A stretch of 64,000 nt of DNA from assembly GCA_964542585.1 (NCBI GenBank), contig CAZIUI010000009.1, forward strand, positions 24,499 to 88,498. Direction: 5' to 3'. Shown in pieces: positions 36,101 to 44,091 of this stretch. Made by a program: the position numbers and the translations under genes. The notes beneath the pieces were generated by a model. It did not search any database. It was not told the origin of the DNA and was given only the letters and a program-made list of their open reading frames with translations. The first letter of the stretch is position 1; every line of letters starts with the position of its first letter. The stretch is from CAYYUA01 sp964542585 (lineage in GTDB: Bacteria > Bacteroidota > Bacteroidia > CAILMK01 > CAYYUA01).

Positions 36101-37029
36101 GTCTGAGTAGTGTAAGTAGCATTATTTAAAGACTTTTGTGTTTGAATTCTTCTCGGCTGTATTTCGGGGTCTATCGTTAAGAAATAAAAGCTTTTATTGC
36201 TGTAAGGATGGTAATTATGACGAAATTGATCGCTGTTTTGCTTGTAATTCCATCCGTGGGCGCCTTCTCCGTAAAATAACAGCTGGTCCCCTTTATCCAT
36301 TGATCCATCATTACCAGCTTGGATTAAAATTGGCGTTTGCTTGAGGCCTTTAGGATGGTCCTTATCGTTATTCTGAGGCAGCTCCCGACCACCATTTCCA
36401 TAAAGGTGAATATGGTTTGGATCTAAATTGCTTACTTCAACCCCCAGTGATTGTAAATCCTCGTAAGTAACCTTGAAAATGCTAGTGGTGTCAACGCCAA
36501 TGCGATACCATTGCCCATCAGCAAGTGGGGAAGAATTTGGCCATTGACTTGAGCCTCGCTTTTCCAGGCTTTTTTTTGATCGGCTATTTTCGTATTTAAC
36601 CTGTATCTGAGCGGTTTGTAGGAATTGGAGCTCATTTTCATGTTTCCTAATGGGTGCGACACGTACAGTTAAATAAGGTTTTTTTCGAGCATAACCCACC
36701 TGATACTCTACCTTGTAGCGTTCAGAAAGTTTTTTAAAAAGGGAATCAGGGACTTTGTTTTTTGAGCGTGTAAATTCAAAAGAAGGAACGACTTTAACAT
36801 CCTCAGGTCGATGGGATAGTTGAATAACCTTAGTAAGATAAGGAAGTCCTTTATGATAGTCAGCCCCAACAAATGTTGCTGGTTTTTGAATCTTAGGGTC
36901 CGCTTTTTGCCAATCTACCTGAAGGGTAAAGCTGTTTCCTTCAGATTGAGCACGGAGGGTAAAAGAAAAAGTCAAAAATGTGACAATAAACAAAAACCCT
37001 AACCGTTTTAATAGCACTATTTGAGACAT
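33184..37029 (-). CDS. porU: type IX secretion system sortase PorU
   Basis: The surface protease cleaves the C-terminal signal of type IX cargo and transfers cargo to lipopolysaccharide. The gingipain-like C25 domain has the catalytic His791 (INYMGHGGERG) and Cys825 (VTATCEFTRYDD), with ALLSTTRLVFA after it. The N-terminal region has a signal peptide and beta-rich prodomain. Near the C-terminus TNYPNPFSDRTTIAFEHN starts a type A sorting domain that ends NRLVIQK, as in known PorU. Length is 1281 residues, normal. Confidence 0.96.
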   Translation of the reverse strand: MSQIVLLKRLGFLFIVTFLTFSFTLRAQSEGNSFTLQVDWQKADPKIQKPATFVGADYHKGLPYLTKVIQLSHRPEDVKVVPSFEFTRSKNKVPDSLFKKLSERYKVEYQVGYARKKPYLTVRVAPIRKHENELQFLQTAQIQVKYENSRSKKSLEKRGSSQWPNSSPLADGQWYRIGVDTTSIFKVTYEDLQSLGVEVSNLDPNHIHLYGNGGRELPQNNDKDHPKGLKQTPILIQAGNDGSMDKGDQLLFYGEGAHGWNYKQNSDQFRHNYHPYSNKSFYFLTIDPEIQPRRIQTQKSLNNATYTTQTFNQLLFHEQDKLTAINEDIRSGRSWFGEVFSRQNTTRRFNFNFTSRPRQAKLRYRFANHGNNKGLFGIKANGRQLTRISVDGTVLKYTAAFAKVKQGSLRFPSSSSRVTFTLNYSSSVDNKGWLDYLAAMARTKLQYQGAPLIFQDKKAIDEAAVRFELRGLNPEVKVWDITNTQTVHRQRLKSNGSLYTFSDSGNQVRRYLAFNPENAREPSFKGTVENQNLHGLPQAELLIVTNPRFEAQAQELADFHRKIDGHTVHVVTPQAIYNEFSSGKQDITAIRWFAKMFYDRANTSSEQPKYLVLFGDASFDYKDRVSNNTNLVPTYQTRNSTDPIASYSTDDYFGYLDDNEGNIDKINQGNFDDLLDISIGRMPVSTKEQAQNVVDKIKRYYQDKKRFGSWQNRVTFIADDMDENWENIFVFDSEEFSSTLNKQVPSFNMDKIYMDAYKQKTASSGNRYPDVNQAITDQIKEGSLVINYMGHGGERGLANEKVVTFDDIQDWENPKRMPLFVTATCEFTRYDDPGLLSAGERAYLKPDGGAIALLSTTRLVFASDNTNLTRQVFQNNMFQKVDGEHKTIGEIFLHAKNNFDLNERNQKANARKFGLIGDPALKLAYPKYNVVTTKINTQATGKSDTLKALQKVTLKGEIQNPNGERLKNFNGNVFPTIYDKKTQRQTLANDPAAQKINFELLNSVIYDGKTQVNNGQFTTRFVVPKDISYKFGKGKISYYATNKETDAHGYNRITVGGTADSPVTDTRPPEVDLFLNSPAFKDGGIASPDPMVLAKIKDDNGINTAANGIGHLPQLTIDGNKSVTLDDAYQASADTFNRGQLEHQLMDLEPGQHYLQLKVWDVTNKVGSDQLSFLVVEDQQLTIESLTNYPNPFSDRTTIAFEHNQRGSPVKANVRIYNIQGQTITTFSRQFSPEASRQTITWNGTNGSGQPLEPGVYVCEVVLKADDGGTVQESNRLVIQK

Positions 37030-37050
37030 AAGGAAACCATTATGGATTAG

Positions 37051-37058
37051 TAACTTTG
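37051..37058 (+). promoter_or_regulatory. TAnnTTTG -7 element for the porP-gldJ unit
   Basis: TAACTTTG lies in the divergent gap between porU and porP, 50 bases before the porP start. The -33 element is not at a good distance (TTG at 37021), so the call is weak. Confidence 0.4.
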
Positions 37059-37107
37059 TAATAACGCGTAGAATCGCTTAAAATTGTAATACTTTTATAA
37101 AGGATAT

Positions 37108-38091
37108 ATGGCTATGAAGCGTTTCATTACACTACTTTTAATGTGTTGTACTTTTTATAATGTAAATGCTCAAGATCCGGAGTTTACGCAATTCTATGCC
37201 AATAAACTTTACTTGAATCCTGCATTTGCTGGTACAAATGGTGGGCCAAGGTTCTCACTTAACTATCGCAACCAGTGGCCAAGTGTTCAAGGCAATTTTA
37301 TTACCTATTCCGCTTCATATGACCAACATTTTGATGCTGTAGGTGGTGGTGTTGGTTTCCAGGTTTTCCATGACAGGGCGGGTGAAGGTAATCTTCAGAC
37401 CACTGTTCCTAGTGCTATGTACTCTTATCATTTAAATGTTAGCCGCGATTTTGCTATCAAAGCAGCCCTTCAAGCCTCCTATTACCAAAAGCGCCTAGGT
37501 ACAGATTTTAAATTTGGGGATCAGATAGATCCTGAAAGAGGTTTCGTGTTACCTACGGATGAACCAATAGCCCAGCAAGGGGATCAAACAGTAAACTTTG
37601 CAGATTTTTCAACTGGTTTCATGGCTTTCACAGATCAGTTTTATGGGGGTTTTGCTGTTCATCACTTAGCAGAGCCCAATGTCTCTTTTTATGATAATCC
37701 TGATAGTGAATTGCCGCGCAAATACACTGCACATGTGGGTATGATGCTACCTTTAGACAACACCCGAAATCCACAGCGCTATATTTCCCCTAACATATTG
37801 TACCAAAATCAGGGGCCTTTTCAACAATTTAATTTTGGCGCTTATTACAAGCAAAAGGCCTTTGTTATTGGCGCTTACTTTCGACAAACAGGTGCCAACT
37901 CTGATGCTTTCCAGGGTCTAATAGGTCTTCATCAGGACAAATACAAGATTGGGTACAGTTATGATATCACTGTATCAGACGCGAGAACTGCTGCTCGAGG
38001 AAGTCATGAAATATCACTTAATATTGAGCTAGAGGCTAGCGATCGGCGGCAGGTAAAGAAATGGCGTTCATTAAATTGCCCGGATTTTTAA
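37108..38091 (+). CDS. PorP/SprF family type IX secretion outer-membrane protein
   Basis: A signal peptide ends VNAQDPEFTQFYANKLYLNPAFAGTNGGPRFSLNYRNQWP, which is the family signature. The rest is a predicted 14-strand barrel, with YDQHFDAVGGGVGFQVFHDRAGEG and a C-terminal KIGYSYDITVSDARTAARGSHEISLNI. Many such proteins occur per genome; PorP-type ones serve the core machine and SprF-type ones pair with SprB adhesins. Proximity to gldJ suggests a role in gliding or secretion. Confidence 0.92.
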   Translation: MAMKRFITLLLMCCTFYNVNAQDPEFTQFYANKLYLNPAFAGTNGGPRFSLNYRNQWPSVQGNFITYSASYDQHFDAVGGGVGFQVFHDRAGEGNLQTTVPSAMYSYHLNVSRDFAIKAALQASYYQKRLGTDFKFGDQIDPERGFVLPTDEPIAQQGDQTVNFADFSTGFMAFTDQFYGGFAVHHLAEPNVSFYDNPDSELPRKYTAHVGMMLPLDNTRNPQRYISPNILYQNQGPFQQFNFGAYYKQKAFVIGAYFRQTGANSDAFQGLIGLHQDKYKIGYSYDITVSDARTAARGSHEISLNIELEASDRRQVKKWRSLNCPDF

Positions 38092-38151
38092 AATCAACAA
38101 TGAATCAATTAGCTTTGTGGTCATCCTAAAGCATAAGTAAAAGTGTAATCT

Positions 38152-39582
38152 ATGAGAAAAGCACTGCCTTTTTTAACGTTTGTGGTAATTGGGCTAATGG
38201 TTGTTGGATGCGGTAAGCCCACCTCAGATACTACTGGTTGGAAATTTAACAGCACCAAATTTGGCGGGTTTGAAAAGCCTGATTTTCAAAACCAGAAAAC
38301 AGGTCCAAACCTTGTTTACATCAAAGGTGGAACCTTTACCATGGGTCGGGTCCAATCGGATCTTTCCTATGAACAAGATGCTTTACCCAAGCAGGTTACA
38401 GTAACATCTTTTTATATGGATGAAACTGAGGTTACGAACCTTCAATACCGGGAATATTTACATTGGTTGAAAAAAGTTTACATAGACTACCCACAAGTGC
38501 ACAAAGATGCTTTGCCTGATACTAACTCCTGGAGAAGGCGGCTTGGATACAATGAACCTTTTGTTAAATATTATTTCCGTCATCCCGCTTACATGAATTA
38601 TCCGGTTGTTGGTGTTAATTGGACGCAGGCTAAAAAATATGCAAGCTGGAGGTCCGACCGTGTTAATGAGGCTATTCTTATCCGTAAAGGATATATAAAG
38701 CCGAATATTAATGAACAAGTTGGAAGAGATAATTTTAACACTGAAGCCTATTTAGCCGGTAAATACCAGCCTATTTATGAGGAAAAGAAGAAAAGTTACG
38801 ACCAGGATAAAGAGGGTAGGGCTATAAAAATGTCTGACGGAATTCTTTTGCCTGACTACCGGCTACCGACCGAGGCTGAATGGGAATATGCCGCATTGGC
38901 TTTAAAGGGCGAATCCACAGGGTCAAACGTCAATACCAGAAAAGTATATCCTTGGAAAGGTCAATCGCTGCGTAAACAGCGCGGAGATAACCGCGGTAAG
39001 TTCAAAGCAAACTTTCAACGTGGTAGAGGTGATTATATGGGTGTATCTAATAACCCCAATGATGCTTCCACAATTCTTTCACCTGTAAGGTCATATTGGC
39101 CAAATGATCATGGCCTTTATCATATGGCTGGTAACGTTAGCGAATGGGTTAAAGATGTTTACCGTCCCTTGACCTATGAAATGGCAAGTGACCTTAATCC
39201 CTATCGTGGAAATGTTTACACGAAGGATAGTACTACTGAAGACGGATTCTTAGCGCCAAAAGACAGCTTAGGCCAAATACCTGAGGTGAATGTTGATGAA
39301 ACAAAGGTTACTAACCGCAGAAACTATCAGAAAGCTAATCAAAAGGGATTTGACGATCCCATGCAATCCTATGGGGGAGATCAGCAGTACAATTACGGTG
39401 TATCAACCCTGATTAATAATGAAGCAAGGGTTTATAAAGGTGGATCGTGGAATGATCGTGCCTATTGGCTAAGCCCTGGCGCTCGCCGGTTCCTTGATCA
39501 AGAGCAAGCCAAACCAACACTTGGTTTCCGTTGCGCGATGAACCGGGTTGGACCTCCACAACAAGATTATGAGCCTAAATAG
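38152..39582 (+). CDS. gldJ: gliding motility lipoprotein GldJ
   Basis: A lipobox (LMVVGCGKP, Cys near residue 21) is followed by a SUMF1/formylglycine-generating-enzyme-like fold: NLVYIKGGTFTMGRVQSD, SFYMDETEVTNLQYREYLHWLKKVY, YPVVGVNWTQAKKYASWRSDRVNEAIL, LPTEAEWEYAALAL, AGNVSEWVKDVYRP and VYKGGSWNDRAYWL. The TTGWKFNSTKFGGFEKP opening and the insert before the second half point to GldJ rather than GldK. GldJ stabilises the GldK ring of type IX secretion. Linkage to porU/porV as in other gliding bacteria supports the call. Confidence 0.9.
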   Translation: MRKALPFLTFVVIGLMVVGCGKPTSDTTGWKFNSTKFGGFEKPDFQNQKTGPNLVYIKGGTFTMGRVQSDLSYEQDALPKQVTVTSFYMDETEVTNLQYREYLHWLKKVYIDYPQVHKDALPDTNSWRRRLGYNEPFVKYYFRHPAYMNYPVVGVNWTQAKKYASWRSDRVNEAILIRKGYIKPNINEQVGRDNFNTEAYLAGKYQPIYEEKKKSYDQDKEGRAIKMSDGILLPDYRLPTEAEWEYAALALKGESTGSNVNTRKVYPWKGQSLRKQRGDNRGKFKANFQRGRGDYMGVSNNPNDASTILSPVRSYWPNDHGLYHMAGNVSEWVKDVYRPLTYEMASDLNPYRGNVYTKDSTTEDGFLAPKDSLGQIPEVNVDETKVTNRRNYQKANQKGFDDPMQSYGGDQQYNYGVSTLINNEARVYKGGSWNDRAYWLSPGARRFLDQEQAKPTLGFRCAMNRVGPPQQDYEPK

Positions 39583-39586
39583 TTAA

Positions 39587-39618
39587 AATGGGTAAGAGCT
39601 ATCATACCCTATTTGTTT
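39587..39618 (+). terminator. probable weak terminator after gldJ
   Basis: ATGGGTA and TACCCTAT pair around a 10-base loop and are followed by TTTGTTTTT. The stem is short with one bulge, so confidence is modest. Confidence 0.4.
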
Positions 39619-39646
39619 TTCCTGCTTTTATCAGTAAAAATCTTTC

Positions 39647-40645
39647 ATGACTATGAATAAGCGGTACTCAACCATATTAAACCTCGCTGGATGTTTTTTA
39701 GGCATACTCGTAATGACATCTTCAGCCTTTGGACAAGCCAAATCCAATTGGTACATTGGTTCTCTGGTAGGCCCATCTATGACCAACATTAATGGTGATT
39801 TCCCAGGCAATAATTTTAAGACTGGCGTCTCAGGTGGGGCAACAGTTGGGAGACATTTTGGAGAAAATGGAAACTTTAAAGTTCAGGCGGATATCTTATT
39901 CTCCCTGAAAGGTCTTAATCAAAAGTTTACCGAAAAAAGTGTTATTGAGCAAGAATCGGTTACTAGTGAAACGACAACTAAATTTGATAACACCCTGAAT
40001 TTAGGCTATTTGGAAGTTCCTATAACAGCTCGTTACAGCATACCCTTAGGTGGTGGTACGTTCCCTTACGAAAGTAGGCAGGGTGGAACTAACCTAACCT
40101 TCTTTGCCGGTCCTTATTTTGGATATTTGGTAGGTGCTGGAGCTGAATTTAACACCACACGGACCAATGTTGTACAGTTTAAGGATGCGCAGGGGGAGGT
40201 TGTAAATGAAAGTGAATCCAGTGGATCCCTCAATGGTGGAAAATTTCGGGTAAGTGGCCGAAATACGTTTGGTACAAATCCTATAGCTAGCCAGTTGCAA
40301 GAATTATCGGGGATTTCTGGAGTAGGGCAAATCGTTCAGGACTTGCAGGATTCCTATCCTACATCTTACAGTGAAGGCTTGAGTAATATTGATATCGGAT
40401 TTACAGCAGGTTTAGGACTTTCCTTTGAAATGGGAGATAATAACCGGTTGGGATTTGAAGGCCGGTTAACACAAGGAATGGTTACCATAGATGAATCACC
40501 TGGTGCATTCAGTAGTATTAAGGTAGAACCAAGTGACGTACAGGGACAGCCTTTTCAGATCAGTACTGAGCAAGCCTCATTGAAGAATGTGCAATACGTT
40601 GGTTATGTAACTTGGACCTATCGTTTTGATAACAGTACCTTTTAA
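39647..40645 (+). CDS. PorT-family outer-membrane beta-barrel protein
   Basis: A signal peptide (MTSSAFGQ) is followed by an opening NWYIGSLVGPSMTNINGDF typical of PorT-type eight-strand barrels. Strands alternate to the last aromatic-ending segment YVGYVTWTYRF. A loop region of about 90 residues, residues about 150-240, is larger than usual. It follows gldJ by 64 bases and may belong to the same unit. PorT itself is a secretion component in Porphyromonas; equivalence is not proven here. Confidence 0.75.
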   Translation: MTMNKRYSTILNLAGCFLGILVMTSSAFGQAKSNWYIGSLVGPSMTNINGDFPGNNFKTGVSGGATVGRHFGENGNFKVQADILFSLKGLNQKFTEKSVIEQESVTSETTTKFDNTLNLGYLEVPITARYSIPLGGGTFPYESRQGGTNLTFFAGPYFGYLVGAGAEFNTTRTNVVQFKDAQGEVVNESESSGSLNGGKFRVSGRNTFGTNPIASQLQELSGISGVGQIVQDLQDSYPTSYSEGLSNIDIGFTAGLGLSFEMGDNNRLGFEGRLTQGMVTIDESPGAFSSIKVEPSDVQGQPFQISTEQASLKNVQYVGYVTWTYRFDNSTF

Positions 40646-40672
40646 CATTTTCTCCTGAAAAATATTTACAAT

Positions 40673-40698
40673 GCCTACCCTAGCGGTAGGCTTTTTTT
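40673..40698 (+). terminator. intrinsic terminator after the PorT-like gene
   Basis: GCCTACC (40673-40679) and GGTAGGC (40685-40691) form a 7-bp perfect stem with a 5-base loop, followed by seven T. It ends the plus-strand porP-gldJ unit. Confidence 0.85.
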
Positions 40699-40736
40699 AC
40701 TGGAAAAGTGGAGCCATAACTATTCTTACTCCGGGG

Positions 40737-41841
40737 TTAACTGTCTTGGGGTGATGTCTCGGGTTCATCCCCCATTAAGTATGCTTTGATGAAAGGGTCG
40801 ATGTTACCGTCCAGCACCTCATCCACTTTCGTCATTTCTACATGGGTTCGAAGATCCTTTACAAGTTGGTAAGGTTGTAAAACATAGTTTCTGATTTGCG
40901 AGCCCCACTCAATCTTCCGTTTTTGCTTTTCCATTTCTTCCTTCTTCTCATGCTTTTTTCGCAGTTCTATCTCATAAAGCTGTGAGCGCAAAAGCTCCAT
41001 TGCTTTTTCCTTGTTCTGGATTTGAGACCGTTCCTGTTGACATTCGATAATAATACCGGATGGTTGATGACGCAGGCGCACAGCAGTTTCTAACTTGTTG
41101 ACATTTTGTCCTCCAGCACCTCCTGAGCGGAAAGTATCCCATGAAATGTCCGATTGATTGACATTGATCTCAATACTGTCATCCACTTTAGGGTACACAA
41201 AAATGGAAGCGAAGGATGTATGGCGGCGTCCATTAGCGTCAAAAGGGGAGATCCTTACCAAACGATGAACCCCGGACTCACCTTTTAGGTATCCATATGC
41301 GTAAGCTGCATCTATTTCTAAGGTTGCTGTTTTTAGGCCGGCTTCATCGCCTGCTTGTTTATCAACAACTTCAACAGGGAAGTCATGCTTTTCTGCCCAC
41401 ATGTGGTACATGCGAAACAACATATGAGCCCAATCCTGGCTCTCTGTTCCGCCAGCTCCGGGATTGATGGTTAAAATGGCACCCAAACGATCTTCCTCTT
41501 CCGAGAGCATATTAAGAAATTCAAGTCCCTCAATGGCTTCTTCAGCTTCCTCTGCTTGGGCTTTTATATCCTCTTCAGTAGCTTCTCCTTCTTCATAGAA
41601 TTCCAAGAGTGCTGATAAGTCGTCAACCTTATTCTCGGCATTCTTGAAATCTTTTACGCGCTTCTTGAGGCGATCCAGATTTTTCAGGGTTCCCTGCGCT
41701 TTATCAGGATCATTCCAGAACTCCGGATCAGATGCTTCTTTTTCAAGCTCTCCTACTTCCCTTTCTGTCTCAGGTATGCTAAAGGTACCCCCTTAACGCC
41801 TCGAGGCGTTTGCGCAGCTTCTTGAGCTCATCGTGTGTCAT
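40737..41841 (-). CDS. prfB: peptide chain release factor 2 with programmed +1 frameshift (UAG variant)
   Basis: The first frame starts at ATG 41841 and runs MTHDELKKLRKRLEALRGYL to a stop at 41779-41781. The second frame continues SIPETEREVGELE and codes the rest, 367 residues in total. The RF2 tripeptide SPF (RISPFDANGRRHTS) and the catalytic GGQ (SGGAGGQNVNK) are present. The shift site reads AGG GGG TAC CTT TAG C: the internal Shine-Dalgarno-like AGGGGG and slippery CTT are canonical, but the stop is TAG and not TGA. RF2 reads UAA and UGA only. Confidence 0.93.
41776..41798 (-). promoter_or_regulatory. prfB programmed frameshift site
   Basis: On the minus strand the order is an AGGGGG stimulator, TAC, the slippery codon CTT, then TAG C. 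Skipping one T after CTT puts AGC in frame and opens the main RF2 frame. The layout is that of E. coli except for the stop codon identity. Confidence 0.9.
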
Positions 41842-41897
41842 ATTGTGCAAAGCTATGAAATCTTACTGATGCCTGTAAATCGCGTCTCCGGCCAACT

Positions 41898-42263
41898 TTA
41901 GGGGATTACAGCATCCTTGATATGGGTAAGATCCTGTACATTTTGATTTTTTAAAAGAATGGCTATTACATCAAACCTGAGGTCGCAGTCAAGCTGCTCT
42001 TGGTCAAGGTAAGCATTGGCGGCTTCTACAAGGAATTGTTTTTTAGCTTCGGTAATAGCAGTTTCAGGGTAGCCAAATTCATGACTAGAACGCGTTTTTA
42101 CTTCTACAAACACCAATAATTCATGGGGTATTTCCCACATGATCAAGTCTAATTCCTTTTGATGGTACTGCCAATTCTGTTCAACCAGTTGATAACCGTT
42201 TTTTACCAGAAAATCTTTGGCTATTGCTTCCCCTTTTTTCCCTAAATCATTGTGTTCAGCCAT
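41898..42263 (-). CDS. YraN family (UPF0102) endonuclease-like protein
   Basis: The small protein has the restriction-endonuclease-like motif of the family: LGKKGEAIAKDFLVKNGYQLVEQNW, then KELDLIMW and LLVFVEVKTRSSHEFG, with the D-E-K pattern of metal-dependent nucleases. ATG at 42263 (MAEHNDLGKKGE) is chosen, since the family starts that way; the longer frame to 42311 would overlap rlmH. Function is unknown; a role in DNA or RNA processing is only inferred. Confidence 0.9.
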   Translation of the reverse strand: MAEHNDLGKKGEAIAKDFLVKNGYQLVEQNWQYHQKELDLIMWEIPHELLVFVEVKTRSSHEFGYPETAITEAKKQFLVEAANAYLDQEQLDCDLRFDVIAILLKNQNVQDLTHIKDAVIP

Positions 42264-42291
42264 AAGCTTAACTTTAAGGGAAGGCAACCCA

Positions 42292-42753
42292 TTAGTGGTG
42301 GTAGGGGTCATTATAAATGATAGTAAAAACCCGGTATAATTGTTCTATAAATATTAATCGAGCATGCTCATGATTCAGGGTCATACTTGATAAGGCAAGC
42401 TTATCATTGGCTTGATTGCGAAGCTCTTCATGAAAGCCATGCGAGGCACCGGCAAGAAATATGATCCTTTGATTAGCAGTTTGTAAGTGGTTTTGAAAGT
42501 AATCAGCAAATCCTTTTGATGTCAGCTGTTTGCCCCACTCATCTAATAGAATGAGGGTGTCACCTTGTTTGAGTTGCTTTAAAACTTTATCGCGTTCTTT
42601 TATTGCCCTTTTATTGCCATCCTGGCCTTTAGGTAAAGGAATAAGTTGCTGCTCGAGTTGCATGTAGCGCCGCAGTCGTTTTTCATAAGCAGCAATCACT
42701 GCAGCCAGCTCTCTCGAGGTTTCATTGCCACTGTACCAAAAGGCAATTTTCAT
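42292..42753 (-). CDS. rlmH: 23S rRNA (pseudouridine(1915)-N3)-methyltransferase
   Basis: The SPOUT-fold enzyme methylates pseudouridine 1915 in 23S rRNA. It shows TLILLDEWGKQLTSKGFADYF, the knot motif IIFLAGASHGFHEEL, and the C-terminal LSSMTLNHEHARLIFIEQLYRVFTIIYNDPYHH, which is diagnostic. Length is 153 residues, normal. It is 8 bases downstream of the thioesterase gene. Confidence 0.96.
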   Translation of the reverse strand: MKIAFWYSGNETSRELAAVIAAYEKRLRRYMQLEQQLIPLPKGQDGNKRAIKERDKVLKQLKQGDTLILLDEWGKQLTSKGFADYFQNHLQTANQRIIFLAGASHGFHEELRNQANDKLALSSMTLNHEHARLIFIEQLYRVFTIIYNDPYHH

Positions 42754-42761
42754 AGCCTGGA

Positions 42762-43262
42762 TTAGGACGGATTTTGTCCAGGTGTGAATTTGGTCATCGT
42801 TGTATGAACGCGAGCGATGAGGGTATCCCCATCGTCCGGGTCTTCCGTGTAAACTTCCCCTTCACAAAAGTTTAAACGCTTACCAGGTTTTAGCACGTAA
42901 CCTTTTGCAAACAAGTTTTGACCCTCACCGGGAGCCAGAAAAGCTAAGCTTAAATCACCCGTAACAACATGCTCTTCCTGCCGAACCAACGAAAAAGCGG
43001 CAAAGCCGCATACAATATCCGCAACCGTAGCTGTAACCCCGCCATGAACGTACCCGTCCTGTTGGGTCAAAAAGGCTGAAATAGGAGCGCGACCTTCTAT
43101 GTAACCGGGTTCAATAGTGGTCAGGTCAAAACCGATATGCCGCATGAAATATTGGCCTGCTAATTTCTGCTTGATAAATGCTTTGTAGCCCGAATTTCTG
43201 GGCACCAAATCAGCAATATGAGGCGGCCGATAATGCTTCTGGTAAGGATCAGGTGATCGCAT
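42762..43262 (-). CDS. PaaI-type hotdog thioesterase
   Basis: The 166-residue protein has the hotdog pattern GYIEGRAPISAFLTQQDGYVHGGVTATVADIVCGFAAFSLV, then VVTGDLSLAFLAPGEGQNLFAKGYVL. The HGGV motif carries the family's catalytic position. It likely hydrolyses an acyl-CoA or acyl-ACP; the substrate is unknown. Its start overlaps the map stop by 14 bases, so the genes are coupled. Confidence 0.85.
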   Translation of the reverse strand: MRSPDPYQKHYRPPHIADLVPRNSGYKAFIKQKLAGQYFMRHIGFDLTTIEPGYIEGRAPISAFLTQQDGYVHGGVTATVADIVCGFAAFSLVRQEEHVVTGDLSLAFLAPGEGQNLFAKGYVLKPGKRLNFCEGEVYTEDPDDGDTLIARVHTTMTKFTPGQNPS

Positions 43263-44025
43263 AAGCTTGATGGATGTCTGTTAAAACCTCTCGTCCGGTA
43301 TCCGTTATAAGGATGGTGTGCTCAAATTGGGCTGAAAGCTTGTTGTCTATTGTTCTAGCAGTCCATTGGTCATTCTTGTCCACTTTTACCCGTGCTTTTC
43401 CCTGATTAATCATTGGCTCAATGGTAAATGTCATACCCGGTTTCATCTTCTTACCAGAATTTGCCTCCGCAATGTGAGGGATCTCTGGATCTTCGTGAAA
43501 CTCAAGCCCAACACCGTGACCGCAAAATTCATAGACGACACTGTAACCCTGCTTCTTGGCGTATTGGCTGATAGCATACCCAATATTACCAAAGTAATTA
43601 CCCGGGTAACACTGCTCAATCCCTAGATCCAGGCACTGTTTGGTAGTATTCATTAAGTTCTGGGCTTCCTGAGATGGTTCTCCTACAATAAACATCCGGC
43701 TGGTATCCCCGTAATAGCCATTCAAAATTGTGGTAATATCAATGTTCAGGATATCACCATCCTGTAGTACTTGCTGTTCAGAGGGAATACCATGGCAGAC
43801 CACTTCATTAAGGGAAATGCAAGTCGAACGCGGAAAACCTCCGTAATTCAGGGGAGCTGGTTCAGCATTGTTGTCTTTTATGAATTCGTGGATTTTGAGA
43901 TCTAAGTAATCAGTTGTGACGCCTGACTCAATATAGGGTTTAATCATATCCAGCGCCTGAGCGGCTAAAATGGCGCTCTGGCGAATGCCTGCAATTTGAT
44001 TTTGACTTTTGGTTTTGATTGCCAT
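43249..44025 (-). CDS. map: methionine aminopeptidase type I
   Basis: The enzyme removes initiator methionine. Metal ligands are visible in DGDILNIDITTILNGYYGDTSRMF (two Asp), YEFCGHGVGLEFHEDPEIPH (His), TFTIEPMINQG (Glu) and SAQFEHTILIT (Glu). ATG at 44025 (MAIKTKSQNQIAGIRQS) is chosen; the longer frame from 44070 adds 15 residues that do not fit the family. The mature form is 258 residues. Confidence 0.95.
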   Translation of the reverse strand: MAIKTKSQNQIAGIRQSAILAAQALDMIKPYIESGVTTDYLDLKIHEFIKDNNAEPAPLNYGGFPRSTCISLNEVVCHGIPSEQQVLQDGDILNIDITTILNGYYGDTSRMFIVGEPSQEAQNLMNTTKQCLDLGIEQCYPGNYFGNIGYAISQYAKKQGYSVVYEFCGHGVGLEFHEDPEIPHIAEANSGKKMKPGMTFTIEPMINQGKARVKVDKNDQWTARTIDNKLSAQFEHTILITDTGREVLTDIHQAYAIT

Positions 44026-44091
44026 GCTTTGTGGTTTATCGAGAAATGCTAAATACCTCCCAAATCGCATTGAGAGGCTTTAATAGGGATG

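Noticed and set aside
40737..41606. prfB read as a 289-residue protein from an internal ATG
   Set aside because: The upstream frames join through a standard frameshift site and give a full-length RF2.
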